A stretch of DNA of 64,000 bases, taken from Cupriavidus numazuensis. Its GTDB lineage: Bacteria; Pseudomonadota; Gammaproteobacteria; Burkholderiales; Burkholderiaceae. The notes below the pieces were generated by a model. The model saw nothing but the letters and a program-made list of their open reading frames with translations, had not been told where the DNA came from and ran no database searches. This document shows positions 7,938 to 17,148 of this stretch, one piece after another. Location of the stretch: the NCBI RefSeq assembly GCF_905397435.1, contig NZ_CAJPVI010000009.1, forward strand, positions 1 to 64,000, given 5' to 3'. Both the position numbers and the translations under genes were made by a program. How positions within the stretch are numbered: the first letter of the stretch is position 1; the number at the start of each line of letters is the position of its first letter.

Positions 7938-8320
7938 GTGGGCCGGCCGGATTCCAGTTGCTTGCCAAGGATTTCCTCGACGGCGCGGCGCAGGTTGCGG
8001 CCATTGTCGTCATCGGGGAAATGCACCCCAACACCCGGCGTCTTCATCGGCGTGCCCGGCGGCGTGATCCAGGCCACGTGGCCAGCCACCTGGTACTTCT
8101 GGGGCCGGTCCAGCAGCGACAGGACCAGGAACACCTGTTCGCCGAGCCGGAACGGCCGGTTCGACGGCACGAAGATCCCGCCGCGCGCCAGGAACGGCAT
8201 GTAGGCGGCGTAGAGTCCCGCCTGATCCTTGATCGACAAGGACAACACGTTGGGCCGCGACGGCGCTGTGGCCGCGGTTCCTGCCACACGTGGAGGCACG
8301 GTTGCGACATCTGTACTCAT
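7925..8320 (-). CDS. PilZ-domain protein (type IV pilus assembly PilZ-like)
   Basis: A 131-residue single-domain PilZ protein. After a Pro/Ala/Thr-rich start of about 22 residues comes VLSLSIKDQAGLYAAYMPFL, then ARGGIFVPSNRPFRLGEQVF and WITPPGTPMKTPGVGVHF, matching the stand-alone PilZ proteins of pilus assembly. The RxxxR and D/NxSxxG residues needed for cyclic-di-GMP are not evident, consistent with the non-binding pilus PilZ class. It lies 96 bases after holB on the same strand, a conserved arrangement. Confidence 0.88.
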   Translation of the reverse strand: MSTDVATVPPRVAGTAATAPSRPNVLSLSIKDQAGLYAAYMPFLARGGIFVPSNRPFRLGEQVFLVLSLLDRPQKYQVAGHVAWITPPGTPMKTPGVGVHFPDDDNGRNLRRAVEEILGKQLESGRPTQTL

Positions 8321-8376
8321 GACTGACCCCTTTCTGACCTGCTACAGCTTTGTTTTATAGGTGTTTTGGTACTGCA

Positions 8377-8394
8377 ACCCGGCTCTCGCCGGGT
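8377..8394 (-). terminator. Hairpin between holB and the PilZ gene
   Basis: On the minus strand ACCCGGC pairs with GCCGGGT around the loop GAGA, a GNRA-type tetraloop. It begins 22 bases past the holB stop. No T-run follows, so termination here is unproven; it may separate the two genes' mRNA levels. Confidence 0.4.
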
Positions 8395-8416
8395 CCCGCG
8401 TGCTGCCTTGGCGCTG

Positions 8417-9430
8417 TCAGTGAAACAACTGCCGGTATTCGAGAAACACGGATTCCATCACGAGCCGGGCGGCGAGCGGATGGTTCTCGCTGCGCCGGTG
8501 CGCGTTGAGGCGCGTGGCAAACGCTTGCAGCCGGCGCGCGCTGGAGGCGCCCGCGCAGCGGGTCAGCACGGTGCGCTCCTTCGGGAAGTAACGAGGCACC
8601 GCACTGCCCGAGGCGTCGAGCCGGCACTTCAGCAGATCGTACGTCCAGCGCTGGAGGATGCCAAGCACGGCGGGCACCGGCAGCTTTTGTAGTTGTTCCG
8701 CCGCACCAGTCGCATCGAATTCGGCGCCAGCGCCAAGCTGGCCGACCAGCCAGCGCTGCAGCGGCTGTTCCTCGGCCTCGGCGGCATGCAGCGCCGTCAA
8801 CGGCGAGCCGCCGGCCAGCGCAAGCTGCGCCTCGGCGTCGGCCACGCCCTGGCCCTTGAGCCAGGCCAGCGCCGCTTCCGGCGTCGGTCGCTGGGTCGAG
8901 AACTGGCGGCAGCGCGACAGGATGGTCGGCAGGATGCGGTCAAGACGATCCGTGACAAGCAGGAAGACCGTCGACGACGGCGGCTCCTCGAGCGTCTTCA
9001 GCAGCGCGTTGGCGCCTTCGACCTGCAGCGCGTCCAGCGGGTAGATCACCACAACGCGCAGGCCCGCCCGGTGCGTGCCTACGCCCACCGCATCAATCAG
9101 CGCACGCACTTGCTCCATGCGGATGATCTTGCTGGGCGCCTTCTTCTTGCCGCTGTCATCGGCCTCGCCTTCGCCGCCGGCTTCCAGCGCTTCGGGACGC
9201 ACCACCGTGAAGTCGGGATGGTTGCCCTGGCTGAACCAGTGGCAGGCGGCGCACTGGCCGCAGGGCTGGCCGTCAGGCCGGGGCGATTCGCACAGCAGGC
9301 CCTGCGCGAAGTGCAGCGCCAGGTCACGCTTGCCGGTGCCCTGCTGGCCATGGATCAGCAATGCATGGGGGAGCCGCTCGCGCAGCGCGCCAAGCCGTTG
9401 CCAGTCTTCCGTTTGCCAGGGATAGAGCAT
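8417..9430 (-). CDS. holB: DNA polymerase III delta' subunit
   Basis: A 337-residue clamp-loader subunit. The P-loop reads GQQGTGKR, four cysteines form the zinc site (C in LLCESPRPDG, then CGQCAACHW), and NALLKTLEEPP and SRC follow as in other delta' proteins. An Asp/Gly/Lys-rich insert (residues 86-97) lies between the zinc module and KIIRMEQVRALID. The delta' subunit opens and closes the clamp loader but normally does not hydrolyse ATP. It lies 116 bases downstream of tmk on the same strand. Confidence 0.94.
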   Translation of the reverse strand: MLYPWQTEDWQRLGALRERLPHALLIHGQQGTGKRDLALHFAQGLLCESPRPDGQPCGQCAACHWFSQGNHPDFTVVRPEALEAGGEGEADDSGKKKAPSKIIRMEQVRALIDAVGVGTHRAGLRVVVIYPLDALQVEGANALLKTLEEPPSSTVFLLVTDRLDRILPTILSRCRQFSTQRPTPEAALAWLKGQGVADAEAQLALAGGSPLTALHAAEAEEQPLQRWLVGQLGAGAEFDATGAAEQLQKLPVPAVLGILQRWTYDLLKCRLDASGSAVPRYFPKERTVLTRCAGASSARRLQAFATRLNAHRRSENHPLAARLVMESVFLEYRQLFH

Positions 9431-9546
9431 GCGAATCAGTCAGTTAGCCGCGAAAGCTGAAGAATTACCTTTACAACCATGCCGCTGCGGATAGCGCAAC
9501 GGCACGGAGTCGGTGCATTATTATCGATCAATATAACGCTTGAAAA

Positions 9547-10158
9547 TCAAAGCATTGAGAGGATCTGCTCAAGCTCGACGCGAATGGCTTCGATGCTTTG
9601 CGTGGCGTCGATCACGCGGAAACGCTCGGGCGCCTGCGCGGCGCGGCGCAGGTATTCGGCGCGGGTACGCTCGAAAAAAGCGCGCGATTCCGCCTCGAAC
9701 TTGTCCGGCTCGCGCGCACCGGCCAGGCGCTCGCTCGCGGTTTCCAGCGGCACGTCGAACAGCAGCGTCAGGTCCGGCTGCAGGCCGTCTTGCACCCAGG
9801 CTTCCAGCGTTTCGAGCCGGGACGTGGCCAGTCCCCTGCCGCCGCCCTGATAAGCAAAGGTGGCATCGGTAAAACGGTCCGAGATCACCCACTCGCCGCG
9901 CGCCAGCGCCGGCTCGATGACCTCCGCGATGTGTTCGCGCCGGGCCGCGAACATCAGCAGCGCCTCGGTCTCCAGGTGCATCTTCCGATGCAGCAGGATT
10001 TGCCGCAGGTCCTCGCCAAGCGGCGTGCCGCCCGGCTCGCGCGTGGTGACGACGGCCGGGATATCCTTGCGCTCGCGCAGCCGCGCGGCCACCCCGTCGA
10101 TATGGGTGCTCTTGCCGGCGCCGTCGATGCCTTCGAAGGTAATGAATTTTCCGCGCAT
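9547..10158 (-). CDS. tmk: Thymidylate kinase
   Basis: A 203-residue kinase that converts dTMP to dTDP with ATP. The P-loop [11 protein letters not shown] is at residues 8-18, the DR motif is in [20 protein letters not shown], and the dTMP-binding [10 protein letters not shown] precedes it. Length and order match the bacterial enzyme, and the lid region with basic residues ([12 protein letters not shown]) resembles the E. coli type. It starts six bases after the mltG stop, so the two are translationally linked. Confidence 0.95.
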   Translation of the reverse strand: MRGKFITFEGIDGAGKSTHIDGVAARLRERKDIPAVVTTREPGGTPLGEDLRQILLHRKMHLETEALLMFAARREHIAEVIEPALARGEWVISDRFTDATFAYQGGGRGLATSRLETLEAWVQDGLQPDLTLLFDVPLETASERLAGAREPDKFEAESRAFFERTRAEYLRRAAQAPERFRVIDATQSIEAIRVELEQILSML

Positions 10159-10164
10159 GAATGT

Positions 10165-11160
10165 CTATTTGCCACGCTGGTACTGATCGACCGCGCGGTT
10201 GTGTTCGGGAAGCGTATTGGAGAAATGGCTGGTACCGTCGCCGCGCGCCACGAAATACAGCGCGTCGGATGGGGCCGGCGCGGTGGCCGCGGCCAGCGAG
10301 GCGAGGCCCGGCAGCGCGATCGGCGTGGGCGGCAGGCCGGTACGCGTGTACGTATTGTACGGCGTGTCGGTCTGCAGGTCGCGCTTGCGCAGGTTGCCGT
10401 CGAAGCGCTCGCCAATGCCGTAGATCACGGTCGGGTCGGTCTGCAGCATCATGCTCTTGCGCAGGCGGTTGACGAAGACCGCAGCGATCATCGGCCGCTC
10501 GGTGGCCTGGCCCGTTTCCTTCTCGACGATCGACGCCATCACCAACGCCTCATAAGGCGTCTTGTAGGGCAGGTCCGCGGCGCGTGCGTTCCAGGCCTCG
10601 TTCAGCCGCCGCTGCATCGCCTTGTAGGCATGGCGGTACAGCTCGATATCGCTGCTGTCGCGCGAGAACAGGTAGGTGTCCGGGAAGAACAGCCCTTCCG
10701 GGGCGGCTTCCGTGGCGCCGATCGCCTTCATCAGATCGGCGTCGGACATGTCCTTCGTGTCATGGCGCAGGGCCGGGCTGGCATCCACGGCGGCGCGCAT
10801 CTTGCGGAATTCCCAGCCCTCGATCACGGTGACGACATAGTGGGTGACTTCGCCGCGCGCCAGCTTGCCAACCACGCCCAGCGGCGTGATGCCCCTCTCG
10901 AATGTGTAGCCGCCAGCTTTCAGGTCGGGACCGTGGCCGGTAAGCCGCACGAGCACCTGGAACAGGCGCGGATCCATACTGACGCCGCCGCGCTGCAGCT
11001 GGCGGCCGACACTGGCGACGCCGGAATTCGGCTTGATGACGACCTCGACGGGCGATGCGGACAGGCCCAGGGGCTGGTTGGCCCACCACGCGAAAGCGCC
11101 GGCGGCAGCCGCAGCAAGAACCAGGACAAGCAGTCCCAGGCGTAGAAAAAGACGTGTCAT
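10165..11160 (-). CDS. mltG: Endolytic murein transglycosylase MltG (YceG)
   Basis: A 331-residue membrane-anchored lytic transglycosylase that cuts nascent glycan strands and is thought to end peptidoglycan polymerisation. One N-terminal transmembrane helix (residues 4-26) is followed by a LysM-like region and the YceG domain. The catalytic glutamate is in ALVMASIVEKETG, and TDPTVIYGIG and YNTYTRTGLPPTPI are family signatures. I chose the ATG at 11160 because it gives the membrane anchor directly at the start; the longer frame runs into the ygfZ leader. First gene of mltG-tmk-holB and divergent from ygfZ, an arrangement common in beta-proteobacteria. Confidence 0.94.
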   Translation of the reverse strand: MTRLFLRLGLLVLVLAAAAAGAFAWWANQPLGLSASPVEVVIKPNSGVASVGRQLQRGGVSMDPRLFQVLVRLTGHGPDLKAGGYTFERGITPLGVVGKLARGEVTHYVVTVIEGWEFRKMRAAVDASPALRHDTKDMSDADLMKAIGATEAAPEGLFFPDTYLFSRDSSDIELYRHAYKAMQRRLNEAWNARAADLPYKTPYEALVMASIVEKETGQATERPMIAAVFVNRLRKSMMLQTDPTVIYGIGERFDGNLRKRDLQTDTPYNTYTRTGLPPTPIALPGLASLAAATAPAPSDALYFVARGDGTSHFSNTLPEHNRAVDQYQRGK

Positions 11161-11347
11161 GAAATCCGTTCGGTCACGGCAGCGTCCGGACCGCGGGTGA
11201 TGCCCCCGCCGCGCGCTGCCGGCGCCGGCTGAAATGCCGGCAGCCTCATATAATACCGGGAGCCTTGCGCCGCCACGACTTTGCCGGTCGGTGAACCGCG
11301 GCGCGCACGAGTCCAATGCACCCAATTGCCTGATCGGAATGCCTGAA

Positions 11348-12355
11348 ATGAATGCTCCAGCCAAGAACCTCGCCGCCAGCTTTGACGCCTTGCAGAATAG
11401 TGGCGTTGTCTGCGCACCGGCCGGGCTCGGATGGATCCGCGTGGCGGGCGATGATGCCGCCCCCTTCCTGCACACGCAGCTGACCAACGCGGTCGAAGAC
11501 CTCGAGCCGGGCGTCGCACGCCTGGCGGGCTACTGCTCGCCCAAGGGCCGCCTGCAGGCCAGCTTCCTGATGTGGCGCGATGCCGACGGCATCGTGCTGC
11601 AACTGTCGGCCGACATCCAACCCGCGCTGCAGAAGCGCCTGAGCATGTTCGTGCTGCGCGCCAAGGCGAAGCTGAGCGACATGACCCCCAATGTGGCCGT
11701 GCTGGCTGCGGCCGGACCGCAAGCCGCACAAGCGCTGGCGCAGGCCGGACTGCCCGCGCCCGATGCAGTGTTCGCCTCGGCCAGCGTTGAAGGCGCAACC
11801 GTCATCCGCCTGCCGGACGCCGCCGGTCAACCGCGCTGGCAAGTCGTGTTGCAGGCCGAACGCGCCGGCGAAATCCGTGCTGCACTGAGCGGGCAATTGG
11901 CCGAAGCCGATGCGGCATTCTGGGACTGGCTCGATGTCCAGTCCGGCATCCCGCGCATCGTCACGGCGACACAGGAGCAGTTCGTGCCGCAGATGATCAA
12001 TTTCGAACTGGTCGGCGGCGTCAATTTCCGCAAGGGCTGCTACCCGGGCCAGGAAATCGTGGCACGCAGCCAGTACCGCGGCACGCTCAAGCGCCGCATG
12101 TGGCTGGTAAAGGGAGAGGGAGCCGTACCGGCGCCGGCTACGGAGATCTTCCGACCGGAAGATCCGCAGCAGCCGTGCGGCATGGTCGTCAATGCCGCCC
12201 CGGCGCCGCAAGGCGGCTGGGCAGGCCTTGCCGAACTGAAGATCGATGCGGCCGCGGCGGCCCTGCATCTGGGCAGCGCCGAAGGCGCCGCGCTGACGGT
12301 GGGTGAACTCCCCTACGAAGTACCACTGCCGGAAGCCACCCAGGCTGCCGGCTGA
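11348..12355 (+). CDS. ygfZ: Folate-binding protein YgfZ
   Basis: A 335-residue tetrahydrofolate-dependent protein that helps iron-sulfur cluster assembly and repair, related to aminomethyltransferase GcvT. The diagnostic KGCYPGQEIVAR motif with its redox-active cysteine is present at about residue 228. LGWIRVAGDDAAPFLHTQLT at the N-terminus is also typical. ATGs at 11339 and 11348 are both possible and differ by three residues; I give the second. Divergent from mltG. Confidence 0.93.
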   Translation: MNAPAKNLAASFDALQNSGVVCAPAGLGWIRVAGDDAAPFLHTQLTNAVEDLEPGVARLAGYCSPKGRLQASFLMWRDADGIVLQLSADIQPALQKRLSMFVLRAKAKLSDMTPNVAVLAAAGPQAAQALAQAGLPAPDAVFASASVEGATVIRLPDAAGQPRWQVVLQAERAGEIRAALSGQLAEADAAFWDWLDVQSGIPRIVTATQEQFVPQMINFELVGGVNFRKGCYPGQEIVARSQYRGTLKRRMWLVKGEGAVPAPATEIFRPEDPQQPCGMVVNAAPAPQGGWAGLAELKIDAAAAALHLGSAEGAALTVGELPYEVPLPEATQAAG

Positions 12356-12371
12356 CCCGCAGGACGCTGCC

Positions 12372-12662
12372 ATGAGCGATCACGTCTTCGTCTATTTCCG
12401 CGTCCCCGAGGCGCTCGCGGCCGAGGCGCTGCCGCACTGGCACCGCTGGATGGAGACGGTTGCCGAAGCGACCGGAATTGGTGGTACGCTGATGCGCAGG
12501 CCGGAAACCCGTGCCGGCGTGCAGACCTGGATGGAATGCTATGCCGATGTCCCGCCCGCCTTCGACGCCACGCTTGCCGGATTGTGGCGCCAGAGCGGGC
12601 TGGAGCAATGGATAGATGGCGAGCGCCAGGTCGAGCACTTCATCGACCTGGACATCCTCTAG
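12372..12662 (+). CDS. DUF4936 family protein
   Basis: A 96-residue soluble protein with a ferredoxin-like appearance, function unknown. It begins MSDHVFVYFRVPE and contains MRRPETRAGVQTWMECYADV and a C-terminal VEHFIDLDIL, the pattern of the small DUF4936 family found beside NRDE or ygfZ genes in beta-proteobacteria. It starts 16 bases after the ygfZ stop and ends 36 bases before the NRDE gene, so the three probably form one transcript. Confidence 0.8.
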   Translation: MSDHVFVYFRVPEALAAEALPHWHRWMETVAEATGIGGTLMRRPETRAGVQTWMECYADVPPAFDATLAGLWRQSGLEQWIDGERQVEHFIDLDIL

Positions 12663-12698
12663 GCCGTACTCAGTTAACGCAGTAAAGGAAGCAAAGCA

Positions 12699-13526
12699 AT
12701 GTGCCTGATCCTGGTTGCCTGGCAATCACACCCGGACTATGCCCTGGTGGTGGCCGGCAATCGCGACGAATTCTATGTCCGGCCGGCCGCGCCGGCGCAC
12801 TGGTGGCAGGATGCCTCCCACGTGCTCGCCGGCCGTGACCTGGCCGACGTGATCGGCGAGCCCGGGACCTGGATGGGCGTCGCCGGAGACGGCCGCTTTG
12901 CCGCGCTGACCAATTATCGCGCCCCATCGGAAAAACGCACCGATGCGCGTTCGCGCGGAGAACTCGTGTCCGGCTTCCTGCGTGGGCATGACGCGCCCGC
13001 CGATTACCTCGGCGCGCTCGCGGGCGCCGACGGCTGCTACAACGGCTTCAACCTGCTGGCCAGCGACCTGAATGAACTCTGGTGGTACAGCAACCGCTCC
13101 GCCTCGCGCCAGCCACAGCGGCTGCGCCCGGGGCTGTACGGGCTGTCCAACGCGCTACTCGACACACCGTGGCCAAAGGTACGTAGCCGCGTGGGCGCGC
13201 TTGCGGAAGTGCTGGCGGCCGATACCGGCCATGCCAATGCCAGCGCGGAACCGTATCTGAAACTGCTCGCCGATAACCGGCAGGCCGCCGATTTCGAGCT
13301 GCCGTCGACCGGCGTCGCGCCGGAGTGGGAAAAGTTGCTGTCGTCCGCGTTTATCCGCTCGGGCAACTACGGCACGCGCGCGAGCACCGTGCTGCGCGTA
13401 CGCCATGACGGCCGCTTCGACCTCAGCGAGCGCAGCTTCGACGCGAGCGGCCAGACCGGAGAGGTCTCCTACCGTGGCAAGCTGAACCTGGCGCGCGACA
13501 CAGGCACCGTACCGGCGCCGCGCTGA
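12699..13526 (+). CDS. NRDE (TANGO2-like) family protein
   Basis: A 275-residue member of the NRDE family, named for the motif in VVAGNRDEFYVRPA near residue 23. The N-terminus MCLILVAW is also typical; Cys2 would be exposed as an N-terminal nucleophile after Met removal, as in Ntn-hydrolase folds. Bacterial members have been linked to haem handling, but the reaction is not settled. Third gene after ygfZ and DUF4936. Its stop abuts that of the convergent GNAT gene. Confidence 0.9.
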   Translation: MCLILVAWQSHPDYALVVAGNRDEFYVRPAAPAHWWQDASHVLAGRDLADVIGEPGTWMGVAGDGRFAALTNYRAPSEKRTDARSRGELVSGFLRGHDAPADYLGALAGADGCYNGFNLLASDLNELWWYSNRSASRQPQRLRPGLYGLSNALLDTPWPKVRSRVGALAEVLAADTGHANASAEPYLKLLADNRQAADFELPSTGVAPEWEKLLSSAFIRSGNYGTRASTVLRVRHDGRFDLSERSFDASGQTGEVSYRGKLNLARDTGTVPAPR

Positions 13527-13955
13527 TCAGGCGCCCAGCCGTTTGCGCATCTCCACATGGGGGATGCCAGCTTCCTCGAACTTATCCCCGACCTGCGCAA
13601 AGCCGACGCGCGCGTAGAACGGCGCGGCATGCGTCTGCGCGTTGAGCACGAGTTCGGGGTAACCCAGTTCGGCGGCTTTCTGCATCAGCGCTTCGAGCAC
13701 CAGCGCGCCGACCCCGGTGCCGCGCACCGAGCCGAGCACCGCCATGCGGCCGATATGCCCGTCCGGCAGCAAGCGGCCGGTGGCGACCGGCGTGCCGTCT
13801 TCGGCAAGCGCCAGTGCATGCCAGCTCGGCTCATCCCATTCGTCCCACTCGAGCTCGACCGGGACGCCCTGCTCTTCGACGAACACGGTGTAGCGGATGG
13901 CGCGGGCGCGTTCACGGGCTTCGGACCAGGGGCAGATCAGGATGGAGACAGACAT
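13527..13955 (-). CDS. GNAT-family N-acetyltransferase
   Basis: A 142-residue acetyltransferase of the ElaA/YjdJ type. VFVEEQGVPVELEWDEWD at residues 24-41 is the substrate-side signature, and GRMAVLGSVRGTGVGALVLE is the acetyl-CoA pyrophosphate loop (R-G-T-G-V-G). NAQTHAAPFYARVGF is the conserved C-terminal strand. The substrate is unknown. I chose the ATG at 13955 over a longer start because it gives family-length protein, although no good ribosome site is visible. Confidence 0.88.
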   Translation of the reverse strand: MSVSILICPWSEARERARAIRYTVFVEEQGVPVELEWDEWDEPSWHALALAEDGTPVATGRLLPDGHIGRMAVLGSVRGTGVGALVLEALMQKAAELGYPELVLNAQTHAAPFYARVGFAQVGDKFEEAGIPHVEMRKRLGA

Positions 13956-14153
13956 GGCGATGCGTGGGAAATGACGTAAAGGCAAGCCGGACCACGGATA
14001 TGGCAGCCCAGCGGCCGCCATGATACGCCACAATCCAATCGCTGTTGGCTGCACCTGACCAGTGCAGGAAGCACCAGATCAGGGTTTACGCTCGGTAACA
14101 TATCGCGGTTAAATTTGTATGATGACCTTACCACCTGATAACCCGATGACGCC

Positions 14154-14891
14154 GTGTTCCAGAAAGTACCTGCCCGCGCCTTGACCGACAACGTCGCCGA
14201 GCAACTGCTCGACAAGATCCAGAACGGCGCTTTCGCACGGGGCGACAAGCTGCCGACCGAAGCCGTACTGTCCGAAGAATTCGGCGTCAGCCGCACCGTG
14301 ATCCGTGAAGCCATCTCGCGGCTCAAGTACGAAGGCGTGGTCGAGTCGCGCCAGGGCAGCGGCGTGTTCGTGACCGAACAGGCCGGCATCCGCCCGCTGC
14401 GTATCGACTACACCGACACCGGCACGCTCGATTCGGTGCTGCAGATCGTCGAACTGCGCCGCGCTATCGAAGCCGAAGTGGCCGCGCAGGCGGCACGTCG
14501 CCGTACCGATGCGACCATGACGGCGATCGACACCGCGCTGGCCCGCCTTGACGCGGAAGTGGCCGAAGGCGGCGACGGTGTCGCGGCCGACGTGGCGTTC
14601 CACCGCGCGATTGCGGCAGCCACGGGCAACCCGTATTTCCTGAAAACGCTGGAGTTTCTGAGCCAGTACCTGGAAGCCGCCACGCGCGTGACGCGGACCA
14701 ACGAAGCGCGCCGCGCCGACTTCACGCGCCAGGTGCGCGAGGAACACCAGGCCATCGTCGCCGCGATCCGCGCCGGCGACGCGCTGGCCGCGCGCAATGC
14801 CGCGCAGAACCACATGTACAACGCCGCCCGCCGCCTGTCCCAGCTCGGCCAGGATGAAGCGGACGACGAGCGTCCCGGCGCGGCCAGCTAA
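14154..14891 (+). CDS. GntR/FadR-subfamily regulator, probable control of the threonate/erythronate genes
   Basis: A 245-residue FadR-type (FCD) regulator. The winged helix covers residues 1-75 with LPTEAVLSEEFGVSRTVIRE as the helix-turn-helix. The all-helical effector domain follows with the metal-binding pattern D-x3-H (DVAFHRAIAAATGN), a later EEHQAI and NHMYNAARR. The start is a GTG at 14154. It lies 51 bases upstream of ltnD on the same strand and is presumably the local regulator; FadR-type proteins of sugar-acid operons usually repress until the acid binds. The effector is inference from context. Confidence 0.9.
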   Translation: MFQKVPARALTDNVAEQLLDKIQNGAFARGDKLPTEAVLSEEFGVSRTVIREAISRLKYEGVVESRQGSGVFVTEQAGIRPLRIDYTDTGTLDSVLQIVELRRAIEAEVAAQAARRRTDATMTAIDTALARLDAEVAEGGDGVAADVAFHRAIAAATGNPYFLKTLEFLSQYLEAATRVTRTNEARRADFTRQVREEHQAIVAAIRAGDALAARNAAQNHMYNAARRLSQLGQDEADDERPGAAS

Positions 14892-14942
14892 GCCGACACC
14901 ACCCTATCGATTGACCTGCCTTACCTGCATCAGGAGTTTTCT

Positions 14943-15836
14943 ATGTCCCGGAATATCGGCGTAATCGGCCTTGGCGCCATGGGCAACGGTGTTGCGCAGT
15001 CGCTGCTGCGTGCCGGCTTTACCGTGCACGCCTGCGACCTGCGGCCCGACGTGCTGCAGCGCTTTGCCGACGCCGGCGGCGTGCCGTGCGCAAGCCCTGC
15101 CGAACTGGGCAGCCGCTGCGATGTCGTGGTCACGCTCGTGGTCAACGCCCAGCAGACCGAGGCCGTGCTGTTCGGCGCCGAGGGAGCCGCCACGACGATG
15201 CGCCCCGGCACGCTGGTGATCGCGAGCGCGACCGTGCCGCCTTCGTTTGCCGAAGCGCTTGGCCGACGCCTGGGCGAGCAAGGCATCCTGCTGCTCGATG
15301 CCCCGGTGTCCGGGGGCGCCGCACGCGCGGCCAGCGGCGAGATGACCATGATGACATCGGGCCCCGCCGAAGCGTATTCGCTGGCCGAAGACGTGCTGGC
15401 CGCGATCTCCGGCAAGGTCTACCGCCTGGGCAACGCGCATGGTGCCGGCTCCAAGGTCAAGATCATCAACCAGCTTCTGGCAGGCGTGCATATCGCCGCC
15501 GCGGCCGAGGCGATGGCGCTGGGCCTGCGCGAAGGCGTGGACCCCGATGCGCTGTACGACGTCATCACGCACAGCGCCGGCAATTCGTGGATGTTCGAGA
15601 ACCGCGTGCCGCATATCCTGTCGGGTGACTACACGCCGCTGTCCGCCGTCGATATCTTCGTCAAGGACCTCGGCATGGTGCTCGACACTGCGCGCACCAG
15701 CAAGTTCCCGCTGCCGCTGTCCGCTGCCGCGCACCAGATGTTCATGATGGCCTCCACCGCCGGCCACGGCGGCGAAGACGATTCCGCCGTGATCAAGATC
15801 TTCCCCGGCATCGAACTGCCGGCCAAGGCAGAGTGA
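14943..15836 (+). CDS. ltnD: L-threonate dehydrogenase LtnD
   Basis: A 297-residue NAD-dependent dehydrogenase of the 3-hydroxyisobutyrate dehydrogenase superfamily. It has the Rossmann motif GVIGLGAMGNGVAQ, the substrate loop DAPVSGGAARA and the catalytic lysine in GAGSKVKIINQLLAG. The family alone would not give the substrate. The call rests on the next genes (otnK, otnC, otnI, denD), the set in which C. necator LtnD oxidises L-threonate to 2-oxo-tetronate. First enzyme gene after the regulator, with 13 bases to otnK. Confidence 0.9.
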   Translation: MSRNIGVIGLGAMGNGVAQSLLRAGFTVHACDLRPDVLQRFADAGGVPCASPAELGSRCDVVVTLVVNAQQTEAVLFGAEGAATTMRPGTLVIASATVPPSFAEALGRRLGEQGILLLDAPVSGGAARAASGEMTMMTSGPAEAYSLAEDVLAAISGKVYRLGNAHGAGSKVKIINQLLAGVHIAAAAEAMALGLREGVDPDALYDVITHSAGNSWMFENRVPHILSGDYTPLSAVDIFVKDLGMVLDTARTSKFPLPLSAAAHQMFMMASTAGHGGEDDSAVIKIFPGIELPAKAE

Positions 15837-15849
15837 GGCGCAGCGCATC

Positions 15850-17148
15850 ATGACCGCCATCCAGGAACAGAACCGCCCGCTGCTGGGCTGCATCGCTGAC
15901 GACTTCACCGGCGCCACCGACCTGGCCAACACGCTCGTGCGCAACGGCATGCGCACCGTGCAAACCATCGGTGTGCCGGACATCAATGCCGTGGGGGACG
16001 TCGGCGAGGCCGACGCAATCGTGGTCGCACTGAAGTCGCGCACCATTCCCGCCGCCGACGCCGTGTCGCAATCGCTGGCCGCACTCGAATGGCTGCGCGC
16101 ACAGGGCTGCCGGCAATTCGTTTTCAAGTACTGCTCGACCTTCGATTCGACCGACGCCGGCAATATCGGCCCCGTCGCCGAAGCCCTGCTCGCGGCACTC
16201 GACAGCGACTTCACGATCGCCTGCCCGGCCTTCCCCGAGAACGGTCGCACGATCTTCCGCGGCCATCTGTTCGTCGGCGATGGGTTGCTGAACGAATCGG
16301 GCATGGAGAACCATCCGCTCACGCCGATGCGCGACGCCAACCTTGTGCGCGTGCTGCAACGGCAAAGCAAAGCGAAGGTCGGTCTGCTGCGCTATGACGC
16401 TGTTGCGCGGGGTCCCGCTGCCACAACAGAGCGCATCGAAGCGCTGCGCACCGATGGCATTCGCCTTGCAATTGCCGACGCCGTATCCGACGCCGACCTG
16501 TTCACGCTTGGCGAAGCCTGCGCGAACCTGCCGCTGATCACTGGCGGGTCGGGCATCGCACTCGGCCTGCCCGAAAACTTCCGCCGCGCGGGACTGCTGC
16601 CACAGCGCGGCGATGCCGCGTCCGTACCGCATGTCGACGGCCACGGCGTGGTATTGGCCGGCAGCGCCTCGCGCGCGACGAACGGACAGGTGGCACGCTG
16701 GCTCGAACAGGGCCGACCTGCCCTGCGCATTGATCCGCTCGCGCTCGCACGCGGCGAAGCCGTTGTGGAAGCCGCGCTGGCTTTTGCCGCGAACCACGAT
16801 GAGGCAGTGCTGATCTACGCGACCAGCAGCCCGGACGAGGTCAAGTCCGTGCAGGCCGAGCTCGGTGTGGAACGCGCCGGCCATCTGGTCGAACAAGCGC
16901 TGGCTGGCATCGCAGCAGGCCTGCTCGCACGCAGCACGCGCCGCTTTGTCGTTGCCGGTGGCGAGACCTCCGGCGCCGTTGTTCAGGCGCTTGGCGTACG
17001 CGCATTGCGTATCGGCGAACAGATCGCACCTGGCGTCCCCGCCACTGTCACGCTCGATGCGCAGCCGCTCGCGCTCGCGTTGAAATCGGGCAATTTCGGC
17101 GGCGAGGACTTCTTCGCCGAAGCGCTCGCGCAACTCGGAGGCCAGTGA
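15850..17148 (+). CDS. otnK: 3-oxo-tetronate kinase OtnK (DUF1537 family)
   Basis: A 432-residue ATP-dependent kinase that makes 3-oxo-tetronate 4-phosphate. The N-terminal substrate domain begins LLGCIADDFTGATDLANTLV, the DUF1537 signature. The C-terminal nucleotide-binding domain carries VVAGGETSGAVVQALG and ends in LKSGNFGGEDFF, both typical of OtnK. Length matches the family. It overlaps otnC at TGATG, indicating coupled translation. Confidence 0.95.
   Translation: MTAIQEQNRPLLGCIADDFTGATDLANTLVRNGMRTVQTIGVPDINAVGDVGEADAIVVALKSRTIPAADAVSQSLAALEWLRAQGCRQFVFKYCSTFDSTDAGNIGPVAEALLAALDSDFTIACPAFPENGRTIFRGHLFVGDGLLNESGMENHPLTPMRDANLVRVLQRQSKAKVGLLRYDAVARGPAATTERIEALRTDGIRLAIADAVSDADLFTLGEACANLPLITGGSGIALGLPENFRRAGLLPQRGDAASVPHVDGHGVVLAGSASRATNGQVARWLEQGRPALRIDPLALARGEAVVEAALAFAANHDEAVLIYATSSPDEVKSVQAELGVERAGHLVEQALAGIAAGLLARSTRRFVVAGGETSGAVVQALGVRALRIGEQIAPGVPATVTLDAQPLALALKSGNFGGEDFFAEALAQLGGQ

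Noticed and set aside
13956-14153. A clean FadR/GntR operator before the regulator gene
   Set aside because: TTGTATGATGA is a one-mismatch fit to TNGTNNNACNA, but it stands alone and no symmetric site could be defined, so I did not annotate it.
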